From NCBI GenBank assembly GCA_036557285.1, contig DATBHW010000047.1, forward strand, positions 1 through 37,000: a DNA stretch of 37,000 bases. Direction: 5' to 3'. The position numbers and the translations under genes are program-made. Position 1 is the first letter of the stretch, and each line of letters begins with the position of its first letter. A model generated the notes under the pieces. It was given only the letters and a program-made list of their open reading frames with translations, did not search any database and was not told the origin of the DNA. Of this stretch, positions 30,510 to 37,000 are shown piece after piece. Source of the stretch: Ktedonobacterales bacterium. Lineage in GTDB: Bacteria > Chloroflexota > Ktedonobacteria > Ktedonobacterales > DATBGS01.

Positions 30510-31118
30510 ATGGCAGCCACGCTGCACTATAAGATTATCAAAGAGCCTGGCATCCTGCTCAGCGCCGAAGAATATAGTCAGCTTCCCGATGCGCCCGGCT
30601 GGTACACGGAGCTTGACAAGGGGAGAGTGGTCTACATGCCCGCCGTCAAGGATCATCGGCATGGCTGGATTCTGGATAATCTGGTCGGCGAGTTTTCGCC
30701 GTATGTGAAGCGACAGCAGCTAGGGCGGCTCACCTACCAGCAAGAGGGCTACGATATTAGCCGGCCAGGCGATGAAGGCGAAACGGTCTGGATGCCTGAT
30801 CTTGGCTTCGTCTCCAAAGAGCGGCTGCCCATCGTCGAAGCTGCAAGAGCGCAGAAGAAGTACGCGCCTCTCGCGCCCGATCTGGCCGTTGAGATCGTTT
30901 CACCGAGCCAGACGCGCTCTGAGCTTGCCGAGCGGGTGCAGCGATGGCTGGCCGCCGGGACGCGGCTGATGTGGGTGATCTGGCCCGACGAGCAGAAAGT
31001 GGACGTGTGGACCTCCGATGAAGCCCTGCGCACGCTCAATGCGAGCGATCTACTGGATGGGCTGGATGCAGCGCCGGGGTTCACAATGCCAGTAGCTGAT
31101 TTGTTCGTGTTTGTATAG
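30510..31118 (+). CDS. Uma2 family (DUF820) PD-(D/E)XK nuclease-like protein
   Basis: A 202-residue Uma2-type protein. The family pattern runs from LSAEEYSQLPDAPGWYTELDKGRVVYM (in part) through the metal-binding core WMPDLGFVS and PDLAVEIVSPSQTRSEL to LMWVIWPDEQKVDVW. The core Asp, the Glu-x-Val of VEIVSPS and the later polar residues are preserved, so the restriction-endonuclease-like fold looks intact. The family is abundant in cyanobacteria and Chloroflexota and its biological role is unsettled. AAAGGGGG precedes ATG 30510; the frame is open further up. No mobile-element genes adjoin it. Confidence 0.88.
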   Translation: MAATLHYKIIKEPGILLSAEEYSQLPDAPGWYTELDKGRVVYMPAVKDHRHGWILDNLVGEFSPYVKRQQLGRLTYQQEGYDISRPGDEGETVWMPDLGFVSKERLPIVEAARAQKKYAPLAPDLAVEIVSPSQTRSELAERVQRWLAAGTRLMWVIWPDEQKVDVWTSDEALRTLNASDLLDGLDAAPGFTMPVADLFVFV

Positions 31119-31155
31119 CCGTGTTTGTACCACCAGAAACGGCAAATCTTTTTCG

Positions 31156-32361
31156 CTACCTCGCCTGCGCGTAAGTCGCGTTTCCAACGTCCTGCACCAT
31201 GCCTTTTAGCTGCATCAGCAGCAGCGCGCTGGTGACTTCCGCCGCAGGCATGCTGGAAGCCCGGCAGAGTTCGTCAATATGCAGAGGCTCTGGCGCGGCG
31301 GCCAGCAGCGCCAGCAGCGCGCCCTCCACGCCGGTAGCAGGCAGCAGCGCCCGCATCTCCTGCTGCGGAGCCTGCTGGAGCTTTAGCTCCTCCAGAATAT
31401 CCTTGACGCTCATGACCAGCTTCGCGCCCGCCTGAATAAGCGCATTCGTCCCCTCGCTGGCCTTGCTGTAGATGTGGCCGGGAACAGCAAAGACCTGGCG
31501 ATTCTGATCCAGCGCAAAGCGCGTCGTAATCAGCGCGCCGCTGGACCGGGGCGCTTCCACCACGACCACCCCCAGGGATAGCCCGCTGATCACCCGGTTG
31601 CGGATAGGGAAGTTCGTCGGTTCGGGCTGTGTACCCAGCGGAAACTCCGAAACCAGCGCGCCCTGCTCGCAGATGCGCGCCGCCAGTTTCGCGTTTTCGG
31701 GCGGATAGATCACGTCCAGGCCACAGCCCAGCACCGCGATAGTTCGCCCGTCAGTCGCAGCCAGCGCCGCCTTATGCGCGGCAGTATCAATACCGCGCGC
31801 CAGCCCGCTGATAACCGTCACTTTATTGCTGGCAAGCCCGCGCGCCAGATGCTCCGCCACCTGAAAGCCATAGGAGGTCGCCTTGCGCGTACCCACCATA
31901 GCAACTGCCCAGGCGTCTTCAGGGGCAAGCGTGCCGCGCACGTAGAGCAGGATCGGGGGCAGATAGATTTCGCGCAGCAGTTCGGGGTAATCCGGGTCGG
32001 CCTGCGAGACCGCCCGGATGCCGCGCCGGGCCAGCGCCTCCAGTTCGGCCTCTGGCGCTGGTCCCTTCGCCCGCTGCGCCAGCAGCGCCTCGGTGGCGCG
32101 GGCATCCAGCCTGGCGGCCAGCAGATCAGCGCGCCCGGCGCGCCAGGCAGCGGCGGCGGAGCCAAAGAAGCTGAGCAAATCGCCAAACCGCTTCGGCCCG
32201 ATGCCGCGCACCCGTGTGAAAGCCACCCAGCAGGCCAGTTCCTCCGCGCTCAGCCCTCCTGCGCGGGTGGGCAGACCATCCGTTGGCGCGGCCTCATCCT
32301 CGCGCTCAGCCTCAGCCCCTGGCAGGGAAGGCTGGCGCGCGGGCGGCTCCGTTTCAGGCAT
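31156..32361 (-). CDS. dprA: DNA processing protein DprA
   Basis: A 401-residue DprA/Smf protein, the ssDNA-binding loader of RecA during natural transformation. A Pro/Glu-rich N-terminus is followed by a helix-hairpin-helix region (RVRGIGPKRFGDLLSFFG), then the Rossmann-like DprA core: AMVGTRKATSYG, ISGLARGIDTAAHKAAL, AVLGCGLDVIYPPEN, SEFPLGTQPEP, FPIRNRVISGLS and FAVPGHIYSKASEGTN. The C-terminal ~60 residues form the winged-helix DML1-like domain. All conserved motifs are intact. AGGAG lies 9 bases before ATG 32361. It begins 14 bases after the kinase stop, so the two genes form an operon. No other competence gene is in the window. Confidence 0.95.
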   Translation of the reverse strand: MPETEPPARQPSLPGAEAEREDEAAPTDGLPTRAGGLSAEELACWVAFTRVRGIGPKRFGDLLSFFGSAAAAWRAGRADLLAARLDARATEALLAQRAKGPAPEAELEALARRGIRAVSQADPDYPELLREIYLPPILLYVRGTLAPEDAWAVAMVGTRKATSYGFQVAEHLARGLASNKVTVISGLARGIDTAAHKAALAATDGRTIAVLGCGLDVIYPPENAKLAARICEQGALVSEFPLGTQPEPTNFPIRNRVISGLSLGVVVVEAPRSSGALITTRFALDQNRQVFAVPGHIYSKASEGTNALIQAGAKLVMSVKDILEELKLQQAPQQEMRALLPATGVEGALLALLAAAPEPLHIDELCRASSMPAAEVTSALLLMQLKGMVQDVGNATYAQAR

Positions 32362-32375
32362 TCCGGCTGGCTCCT

Positions 32376-34322
32376 TTAAGAGAGGGGATAGATCGTCAAG
32401 TTGCTGAACAGCACCGTGGCAGGCGGCAGGTCGTTCCTGACGACGCTGAAGAGGGCAAAAACCGACGCGTCGGAATAGTCAGGCGAAAAGGGCGCGATGG
32501 CGATGAAGGTGTGATCGAGAAAGATAGCAAACTGGTTGCCCTGAATGATGACTTCCAGGGCAGCGGGTGCATCAGGAGTCAGCGCCAGACGCGCGTCTGG
32601 CGTCTCATCCTGGGCCTGGCTCGTATTATTCGGGTCGGCCACCATCACCGCATAGCCTCCGGCAGCGTTGAGAAGCAAGGCGTATCCTGCGGCATTAGGG
32701 GGGAAAAAGCCCAGTCCATAGATCACGCTGGCGCTGCTGACACTAATCGTCACCTCCACAGCGCAAAAAGCCAGCCGCTGCTCAGTCGTCGCGGGCACGG
32801 TGTTATTATTGTTATCCCGCTTGAAAAGGGCGCGGGTAGGCAGGCGCAGGCCATCGTTCGCAAATGATCCCGGCGAAGAGACGTGCCAGCCTTTATGATC
32901 GTTTCTGTGCAGACTCTGCTGGAGGATGGGGTCGTTGCTCTCGGCAGCCGCCAACAGGCGGGTATATCGCTCGGCGTCGGTTGGCGTCGCCGTTGGTGTA
33001 GGCGATTGCGCCGTCGCGGTGTTCGTCTGGGAAATGCGGGTGTTGGCGCCCTGGCCCAGCCTGCTCAATCCGGCCAGCGCCACCACGCACACCAGCATCG
33101 CCACCAGCCCGATAAAGAGGGCGGGTATCCACCAGTTGCGGCGGCGCGGCGGGCCGGGCGGCTGATAGGGCGGCGCGCCCCATCCTCCAGGCGCGGCCCG
33201 CAGGATCGTCGCCGCCTGGGTTGGAAGCTCGCCGCGCAGATCATCAGCAAAGGGGTGATCGTCGTCCTGCTCATCGTCACGCTCGAAGGGCGGGGGCGGC
33301 GCAACCGGCAGCGTGACGCGCGCCCTGGCCGACCTGACGCTCTGCGCCGTTGGCGCTCCGCTCAGCGTTGCCTCGAACGCCTCAGCCAGCGCCCCCACCG
33401 TCGGGAAACGCTCTTCCGGCTGTTTCTCCAGCGCGCGCATCACCACCGCATCAACCCCACGCGGCAGGCCGGGCGCGTGTTCGCTCGGCAGCGGCGGTGT
33501 GGCGCTGACCTGCTGAATAATCAGCCCATAACTGTCCGACGCCTCGAAAGGCAGCGCGCCCACCAGCAGTTCATAGAGCAGCACACCCGCGCTGTATTGA
33601 TCGCTGGCCGGAACCGCGTGCCCGTTGATCTGTTCCGGGGCCATATACGACAGGCTGCCCATCACAATGCCTGTGCGTGTCAGGTGGGCCGCCTCGCCCG
33701 ACTCTGAACCCGCGACGACCCGCGCAATGCCGAAATCGGCCAGGCACAGCCGACCATCCTCGTGAAAGAGCAGGTTGCTGGGCTTCACATCGCGGTGAAC
33801 AATCGGCTGAGGGCGCTGGTGCGCGAAATCCAGCGCGGCGGCGATCTGATGGAGCCAGGCAGCCGCCACGACAGGATCAGCGGGCTGCTTCGGGCGCATA
33901 CGTCTGCCAAGCGTGCCACCCGTCAGCAGCGGCATCACCAGATAAGCCAGCGGGCCATCAATATCGAAGTGCAGCACCGGCACGATATTGGGGTGGTCAA
34001 GCTGGGCCGCCAGCCGCGCCTCGCGGAAGAAACGCGCGCGCAGTTCCTTCGGCGCGTCGCCCGCCAGCCCCGCGTTGGGGGCCAGCACCTTGAGCGCCAC
34101 CAGACGCCCCAGCGCCAGATCGCTGGCGCGATACACCGCGCCCATGCCGCCGCGCCCCAGCAGCGCCTCTATGCGAAAACGCTCACTGAGCAGCGCGCCC
34201 TTCGGCAGCGCGCCACAGGTCAGGCATTGCTGCACAGGCGTGGCAAAGGTCGTCTGGCAAGCAGGATTACTGCATTGCCAGGCAGGCGCTTGAGGAGCGC
34301 CAGTCTGTTCTTGCTGATTCAT
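32376..34322 (-). CDS. Ser/Thr kinase with zinc ribbon and extracytoplasmic lectin-like domain
   Basis: A 648-residue transmembrane kinase. Residues 17-36 hold a zinc-ribbon (C17-x4-C22, C33-x2-C36). The kinase domain starts near 50: GRGGMGAVYRAS loop, Lys in VALKVL, HRDVKPSN catalytic loop, ADFGIAR and APEQ motifs, all intact. A disordered Pro/Asp-rich linker (~320-395) leads to one membrane helix (WWIPALFIGLVAMLVCVVAL). A Thr/Pro stalk follows, then a ~190-residue C-terminal domain with a beta-sandwich (concanavalin/LamG-like) pattern ending TVLFSNLTIYPLS. This is a receptor-type kinase; the outer domain may bind a carbohydrate. The ribosome site is weak. Cotranscribed with dprA (14-base gap). 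Confidence 0.9.
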   Translation of the reverse strand: MNQQEQTGAPQAPAWQCSNPACQTTFATPVQQCLTCGALPKGALLSERFRIEALLGRGGMGAVYRASDLALGRLVALKVLAPNAGLAGDAPKELRARFFREARLAAQLDHPNIVPVLHFDIDGPLAYLVMPLLTGGTLGRRMRPKQPADPVVAAAWLHQIAAALDFAHQRPQPIVHRDVKPSNLLFHEDGRLCLADFGIARVVAGSESGEAAHLTRTGIVMGSLSYMAPEQINGHAVPASDQYSAGVLLYELLVGALPFEASDSYGLIIQQVSATPPLPSEHAPGLPRGVDAVVMRALEKQPEERFPTVGALAEAFEATLSGAPTAQSVRSARARVTLPVAPPPPFERDDEQDDDHPFADDLRGELPTQAATILRAAPGGWGAPPYQPPGPPRRRNWWIPALFIGLVAMLVCVVALAGLSRLGQGANTRISQTNTATAQSPTPTATPTDAERYTRLLAAAESNDPILQQSLHRNDHKGWHVSSPGSFANDGLRLPTRALFKRDNNNNTVPATTEQRLAFCAVEVTISVSSASVIYGLGFFPPNAAGYALLLNAAGGYAVMVADPNNTSQAQDETPDARLALTPDAPAALEVIIQGNQFAIFLDHTFIAIAPFSPDYSDASVFALFSVVRNDLPPATVLFSNLTIYPLS

Positions 34323-34403
34323 AACGTGCAGAGCTTACCCCACAGCGCGGCAGGGCGTCAAGAGGACACTTCCTCTTAGTTCCACCAACTATCGGGGGGC
34401 GCC

Positions 34404-34614
34404 ACTTGTAGCGCCGCCCCCCTTCGGGAAGGGCCGCTTGCCTCGCCTGGGCCTCGGCAGTCTCGCTCCCGTTGGTCGCTCGCGCGTCCCTCCTGGCGGC
34501 TCAACGCTGGCCTGCTGGTACGGTGGTCTGGAGGGCGAACGCTCGCCCTGGCGCAGCGTTGGCCGCCTGGAAGGCGGCGCTACCAGTACCATGCCTCGCT
34601 TGCCAACACCTCAT
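34404..34614. repeat. REP/BIME-like repeat, locus 12
   Basis: The left arm ACTTGTAGCGCCGCC has the CCCTTCGGGAAGGG variant, followed by the GGGCGAACGCTCGCCC internal palindrome. The right arm is GCCGCC-tggaa-GGCGGCGCTACCAGT. The TTGCCAACACCTCAT flank ends at 34614. Very similar in order to locus 5. Confidence 0.85.
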
Positions 34615-34619
34615 TTTTG

Positions 34620-34829
34620 CTAGAACACTTCCTCTTCTTCGCCCGCCGAACCCTCCAGCACCTTCATGCTGACAAGTTGGATGCTGAATGGCCCCTCTTT
34701 TTGATACGCAGCAACGCCAAGCTCGATGACGCGCCGGGCAATCTCTGTCGCCAGCCTGGCATAGTCGTGGGCTGGCTCGTCTTCGCCTTCAATCGTGAGG
34801 CGCACAGCCACATCTGCCGCCTTCAGCAT
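34620..34829 (-). CDS. Small hypothetical protein
   Basis: A 69-residue acidic protein (MLKAADVAVRLTIEGEDEPA, IARRVIELGVAAYQKEGPFS). No family is recognised. It has a plausible alternating strand/helix pattern and no membrane segment. AAAGGA precedes the ATG at acceptable spacing. It is 46 bases downstream of the lipoprotein stop on the same strand and could be the second gene of that transcript. Confidence 0.55.
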   Translation of the reverse strand: MLKAADVAVRLTIEGEDEPAHDYARLATEIARRVIELGVAAYQKEGPFSIQLVSMKVLEGSAGEEEEVF

Positions 34830-34875
34830 GACCCCTGGTCCTTTCCGGCTGGCTCACATGTCGTGAGCCTGAGCA

Positions 34876-35568
34876 TCAGTTATCAACGCTAACCCAGTTT
34901 CCCCCGCCTTGATCGAGATCAATGTGCATAATCGGGTGAATCTCCCAGAGCGTCTTGCGCGTCTTGCCAAGCTGCTCCGGGTGTTCCTGATCAAACAGGA
35001 GCCAGCCGCTAATGCGCACATGCTGGCCCTTCAGATCCTTCAGAGCATCCACCCAGCCTGGGCGCTGCGCCTGCATACGCGGCGTAATTTCAATGACGAT
35101 AGATTCCGCCCTCGAATCGGAGGCATTCACCGCCAGCCACATATGATAATCGCGGTAATCGGAGGCGTGGCAGTTCGTTGATTCCGTACCCTCGTGCTTA
35201 TAATCCAGCAGATAGCCCGTCGTCTCGACTGGCGCGCCCTCGTATTTGGCAATTTCAGCCCGCTCGCTGTCGGACCAATTGCCATGCGACACCCGCTCCG
35301 TATCCTGCGGCCAGGTCAGGGCCAGCAGATCAGCGAGCGAGACGCTGACATAATTGCCCTCATCGGTGCGGTTCTTGAACGTATTTAAGATCGTATCGCC
35401 GCCATCGCCGGTCCCAGGGCAGCCATGAAAACTGGGATCGTCGGGAGTGATATTGGCGCTGGCAATGGGGCCGGTGGGCGCATTGCCTCCTGGCCCGGTC
35501 GAAATATCACAGGCCGCGAATACCAGCAGGGAGAGCGCCAGGAAGAAGGAAAATGCTCTGTTCCGCAT
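34876..35568 (-). CDS. Exported lipoprotein, function unknown
   Basis: A 230-residue protein with a clear lipoprotein signal: MRNRAFSFFLALSLLVFAAC with Cys at 20, so it is anchored outside the membrane. Two further Cys (in HGCPGTGD and TNCHASDY) may form a disulfide. The middle and C-terminal parts (APVETTGYLLDYKHEG, HVRISGWLLFDQEHPEQLG, TLWEIHPIMHIDL) have the strand pattern of an OB-fold domain. No named family. ATG 35568 was chosen because the signal peptide starts there and AAAGGA lies upstream; longer starts would add 13 residues before the signal. Confidence 0.75.
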   Translation of the reverse strand: MRNRAFSFFLALSLLVFAACDISTGPGGNAPTGPIASANITPDDPSFHGCPGTGDGGDTILNTFKNRTDEGNYVSVSLADLLALTWPQDTERVSHGNWSDSERAEIAKYEGAPVETTGYLLDYKHEGTESTNCHASDYRDYHMWLAVNASDSRAESIVIEITPRMQAQRPGWVDALKDLKGQHVRISGWLLFDQEHPEQLGKTRKTLWEIHPIMHIDLDQGGGNWVSVDN

Positions 35569-35864
35569 AGCCAACACCATCCTTTTTGCTACAAGACACA
35601 TCTGCATCGCCTGGAAGGTTTCTTACCTATGCCCGCCTGCATGCAGTGTAGCAATCTTAAGGCCAGTGCACAAGAAGCAGGCGGATTTAACTCTCACCTC
35701 ATCGCTGGCCGCGCGCTTCCAGCGTGCCACACGGCCTCAATTCGATAGACGGTATAGACGGTAAGGAAGCCGCAAGAAGCACTCGCCTGGCAAGCGCATT
35801 GCTATACAGGTTTATCGGGTAGGACAAAAGGGCCAGTGTTGGTTGAGCAGATCACCAGCAAAGC
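35569..35864. other. Intergenic region, no gene seen
   Basis: No coding region or repeat of the REP family is seen here. It holds one exact 9-bp tandem duplication (TAGACGGTA at 35746-35754 and 35755-35763) and a CTGCATGCAG palindrome at 35638-35647. It separates divergent genes. Confidence 0.5.
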
Positions 35865-35893
35865 TTGACAGCATCGCACGAGACAGGTATACT
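35865..35893 (+). promoter_or_regulatory. Near-consensus sigma-70 promoter of the GAF gene
   Basis: TTGACA (35865-35870), 17-base spacer, TATACT (35888-35893). The start codon is 8 bases after the -10, so transcription should begin at or beside the ATG and give a leaderless mRNA. Confidence 0.8.
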
Positions 35894-35900
35894 CCCAATC

Positions 35901-36932
35901 ATGAACGAGCAAAGGCAGCAGCACGAGCCACGACCAGAGCCAGCGGACCCGAATCGAGGGAGAGCGCCTGGCGGCTCTCGCAGCAAAACCACCAAAGAGC
36001 TAGAAGCGGTCTTCCAGCGGCTCATAGCGAACGCCGTGACGTTGACCGGCGCGCGCGAGGGAACGATGACCGTTCTCTCTCCAACCAGCAAGAGGTTGAT
36101 ACCTCTGGTGGCCTATTGTCCTGAAGGCCCCCAGCCTTCCCAGCGCGAATACGCCTCGATTGCCCGCTGGGTCGCCGCGCATCGCGCTCCAGTGATTGTC
36201 GATCAGGCAGCCACCGATCCACGCATGCAGACGCCAGGGGCCGCCCCGTCTGGCTCGCTGGTGAGCGTGCCGGTGCTGGCCGGTCAGGAAGTGCTGGGAA
36301 CCCTGATGCTCTCTAACTCCATCAGACCTCTCGCGTTCAACCGCGCGCACCTGAAGCTGCTGGAAGCTCTGGCAGACCTGGCAGCAGCCACGATCCTCCA
36401 GGCGCGGCAGCGAGAAGCCGCCTCCAAACAGGCGCAGATACTCACAACCGTGGTGGAAGTCGGGCGGGCGCTGAGCAATACCAACGATGGGCGTCAGATC
36501 CTCAGCCTCACCACCACAGGGATTCGGAAGCTCATCCGCTGCGAGGAAGCCGTTCTCTTCAGCTATGAGGTGGATACCAACGAACTCAGGGGGGTAGCCG
36601 GACTGGGTACGCTGAGCGCCCGCCTGGCGGAGCAGCGCATCCACATGGACGACCCTCAATCGGTCACGGCCTGGGTGGCGCGCCAGCGCCGCCCCCTGCT
36701 GCACTCCGCTGGCTCGCGGGCCTTTGTCGGCCCGGTCACAGATACCCTGCTGACCAGAGAAGACCTCGCGCTGATGGCCGTGCCGCTGGTCGCGCAGGAC
36801 CAGCTTTGGGGAGTCATCACCCTGGCGCGCCCGGAAGCATTCGACAAACATGACCTGGGTACCATGCTCAACCTGGGCAACTTTGTCGCCCCCGCCCTGG
36901 CGCAAGCCAACCGCGACGGACCCATCCTTTGA
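35901..36932 (+). CDS. Tandem GAF-domain protein
   Basis: A 343-residue soluble protein with two GAF domains, roughly 30-165 and 185-335. Each has the standard strand-helix pattern (SLVSVPVLAGQEVLGTLMLS and MAVPLVAQDQLWGVITLARP), joined by a helix (LLEALADLAAATILQARQRE). There is no histidine-kinase, GGDEF or HTH output domain, so it acts as a stand-alone ligand or redox sensor, or pairs with another protein in trans. No Cys dyad for bilin binding is obvious. ATG 35901 was chosen because it lies 8 bases after a near-consensus promoter; an upstream in-frame TTG is part of the -35 box and cannot be the start. Confidence 0.87.
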   Translation: MNEQRQQHEPRPEPADPNRGRAPGGSRSKTTKELEAVFQRLIANAVTLTGAREGTMTVLSPTSKRLIPLVAYCPEGPQPSQREYASIARWVAAHRAPVIVDQAATDPRMQTPGAAPSGSLVSVPVLAGQEVLGTLMLSNSIRPLAFNRAHLKLLEALADLAAATILQARQREAASKQAQILTTVVEVGRALSNTNDGRQILSLTTTGIRKLIRCEEAVLFSYEVDTNELRGVAGLGTLSARLAEQRIHMDDPQSVTAWVARQRRPLLHSAGSRAFVGPVTDTLLTREDLALMAVPLVAQDQLWGVITLARPEAFDKHDLGTMLNLGNFVAPALAQANRDGPIL

Positions 36933-36936
36933 GCCA

Positions 36937-37000
36937 GCCACCCGTACCGCCGCTCCCTGGCAGGGCGGCTGCCTGTACCGCCAGCCTCCGTGCTGGCCCG
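36937..37000. repeat. REP/BIME-like repeat, locus 13 (cut by window end)
   Basis: CCGTACCGCCGCTCCCTGGC and a second GTACCGCC stretch look like left arms of the GTACC-type variant seen at locus 11. The rest lies outside the window. Confidence 0.5.

Noticed and set aside
82-34614. CRISPR array
   Set aside because: The repeats are scattered inverted pairs with conserved, not unique, spacers, and no cas genes are present.

Overview
The window is a GC-rich, gene-dense bacterial chromosome segment. It most resembles a Chloroflexota genome, probably of the Ktedonobacteria type. The pointers are membrane-anchored Ser/Thr kinases with proline-rich or beta-rich C-terminal parts, a long TPR protein, a PQQ-type propeller on a single membrane anchor, several drug-type ABC exporters, and a high-copy family of GC-rich palindromic repeats in the intergenic gaps. 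This assignment is inference from gene content; no rRNA or tRNA gene was seen.

Layout. 1-5.2 kb: a Ser/Thr kinase, two GNAT acetyltransferases, a multi-pass membrane protein and a MaoC-type hydratase. 5.2-8.6 kb: an ABC-2 exporter (ATPase plus permease) divergent from an unusual regulator in which a degenerate ABC ATPase is fused to a LytTR DNA-binding domain. 8.6-17.4 kb: an alpha/beta hydrolase, a small membrane protein, a SAM methyltransferase, a 13-repeat TPR protein, a PQQ-propeller membrane protein, an amidase and a conserved orphan protein. 17.4-19.9 kb: a possible 45-residue small gene and a structured leader before a SpoU/TrmH RNA methyltransferase, then small stress-type proteins. 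20.3-22.9 kb: a TetR repressor and a DrrAB-like exporter, both preceded by copies of the same 26-bp operator-like sequence. 23.1-25.4 kb: an L,D-transpeptidase lipoprotein and a divergent YceI/HxlR pair. 25.4-29.5 kb: an IS200/IS605-like structured remnant, a two-gene operon ending in a ferric-reductase-like membrane cytochrome, an XRE regulator, a small winged-helix-like protein, and a RelE/ParE-type toxin-antitoxin pair. 29.5-37 kb: a TlyA-like rRNA methyltransferase with no canonical start for its S4 domain, a Uma2-type nuclease, dprA behind a zinc-ribbon Ser/Thr kinase, a lipoprotein, and a double-GAF protein with a near-consensus promoter that appears to give a leaderless mRNA.

The most striking non-coding feature is the repeat family. 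It occupies 13 loci, about 2.5 kb or close to 7% of the window. Each arm is GTAG followed by a GCCGCC-N5-GGCGGC hairpin, and arms are paired head to head. That is the layout of REP/BIME elements mobilised by REP-associated tyrosine transposases (RAYTs). No RAYT gene is present in this window. The repeats keep long open frames on both strands, which produce many spurious ORFs; these were not annotated.
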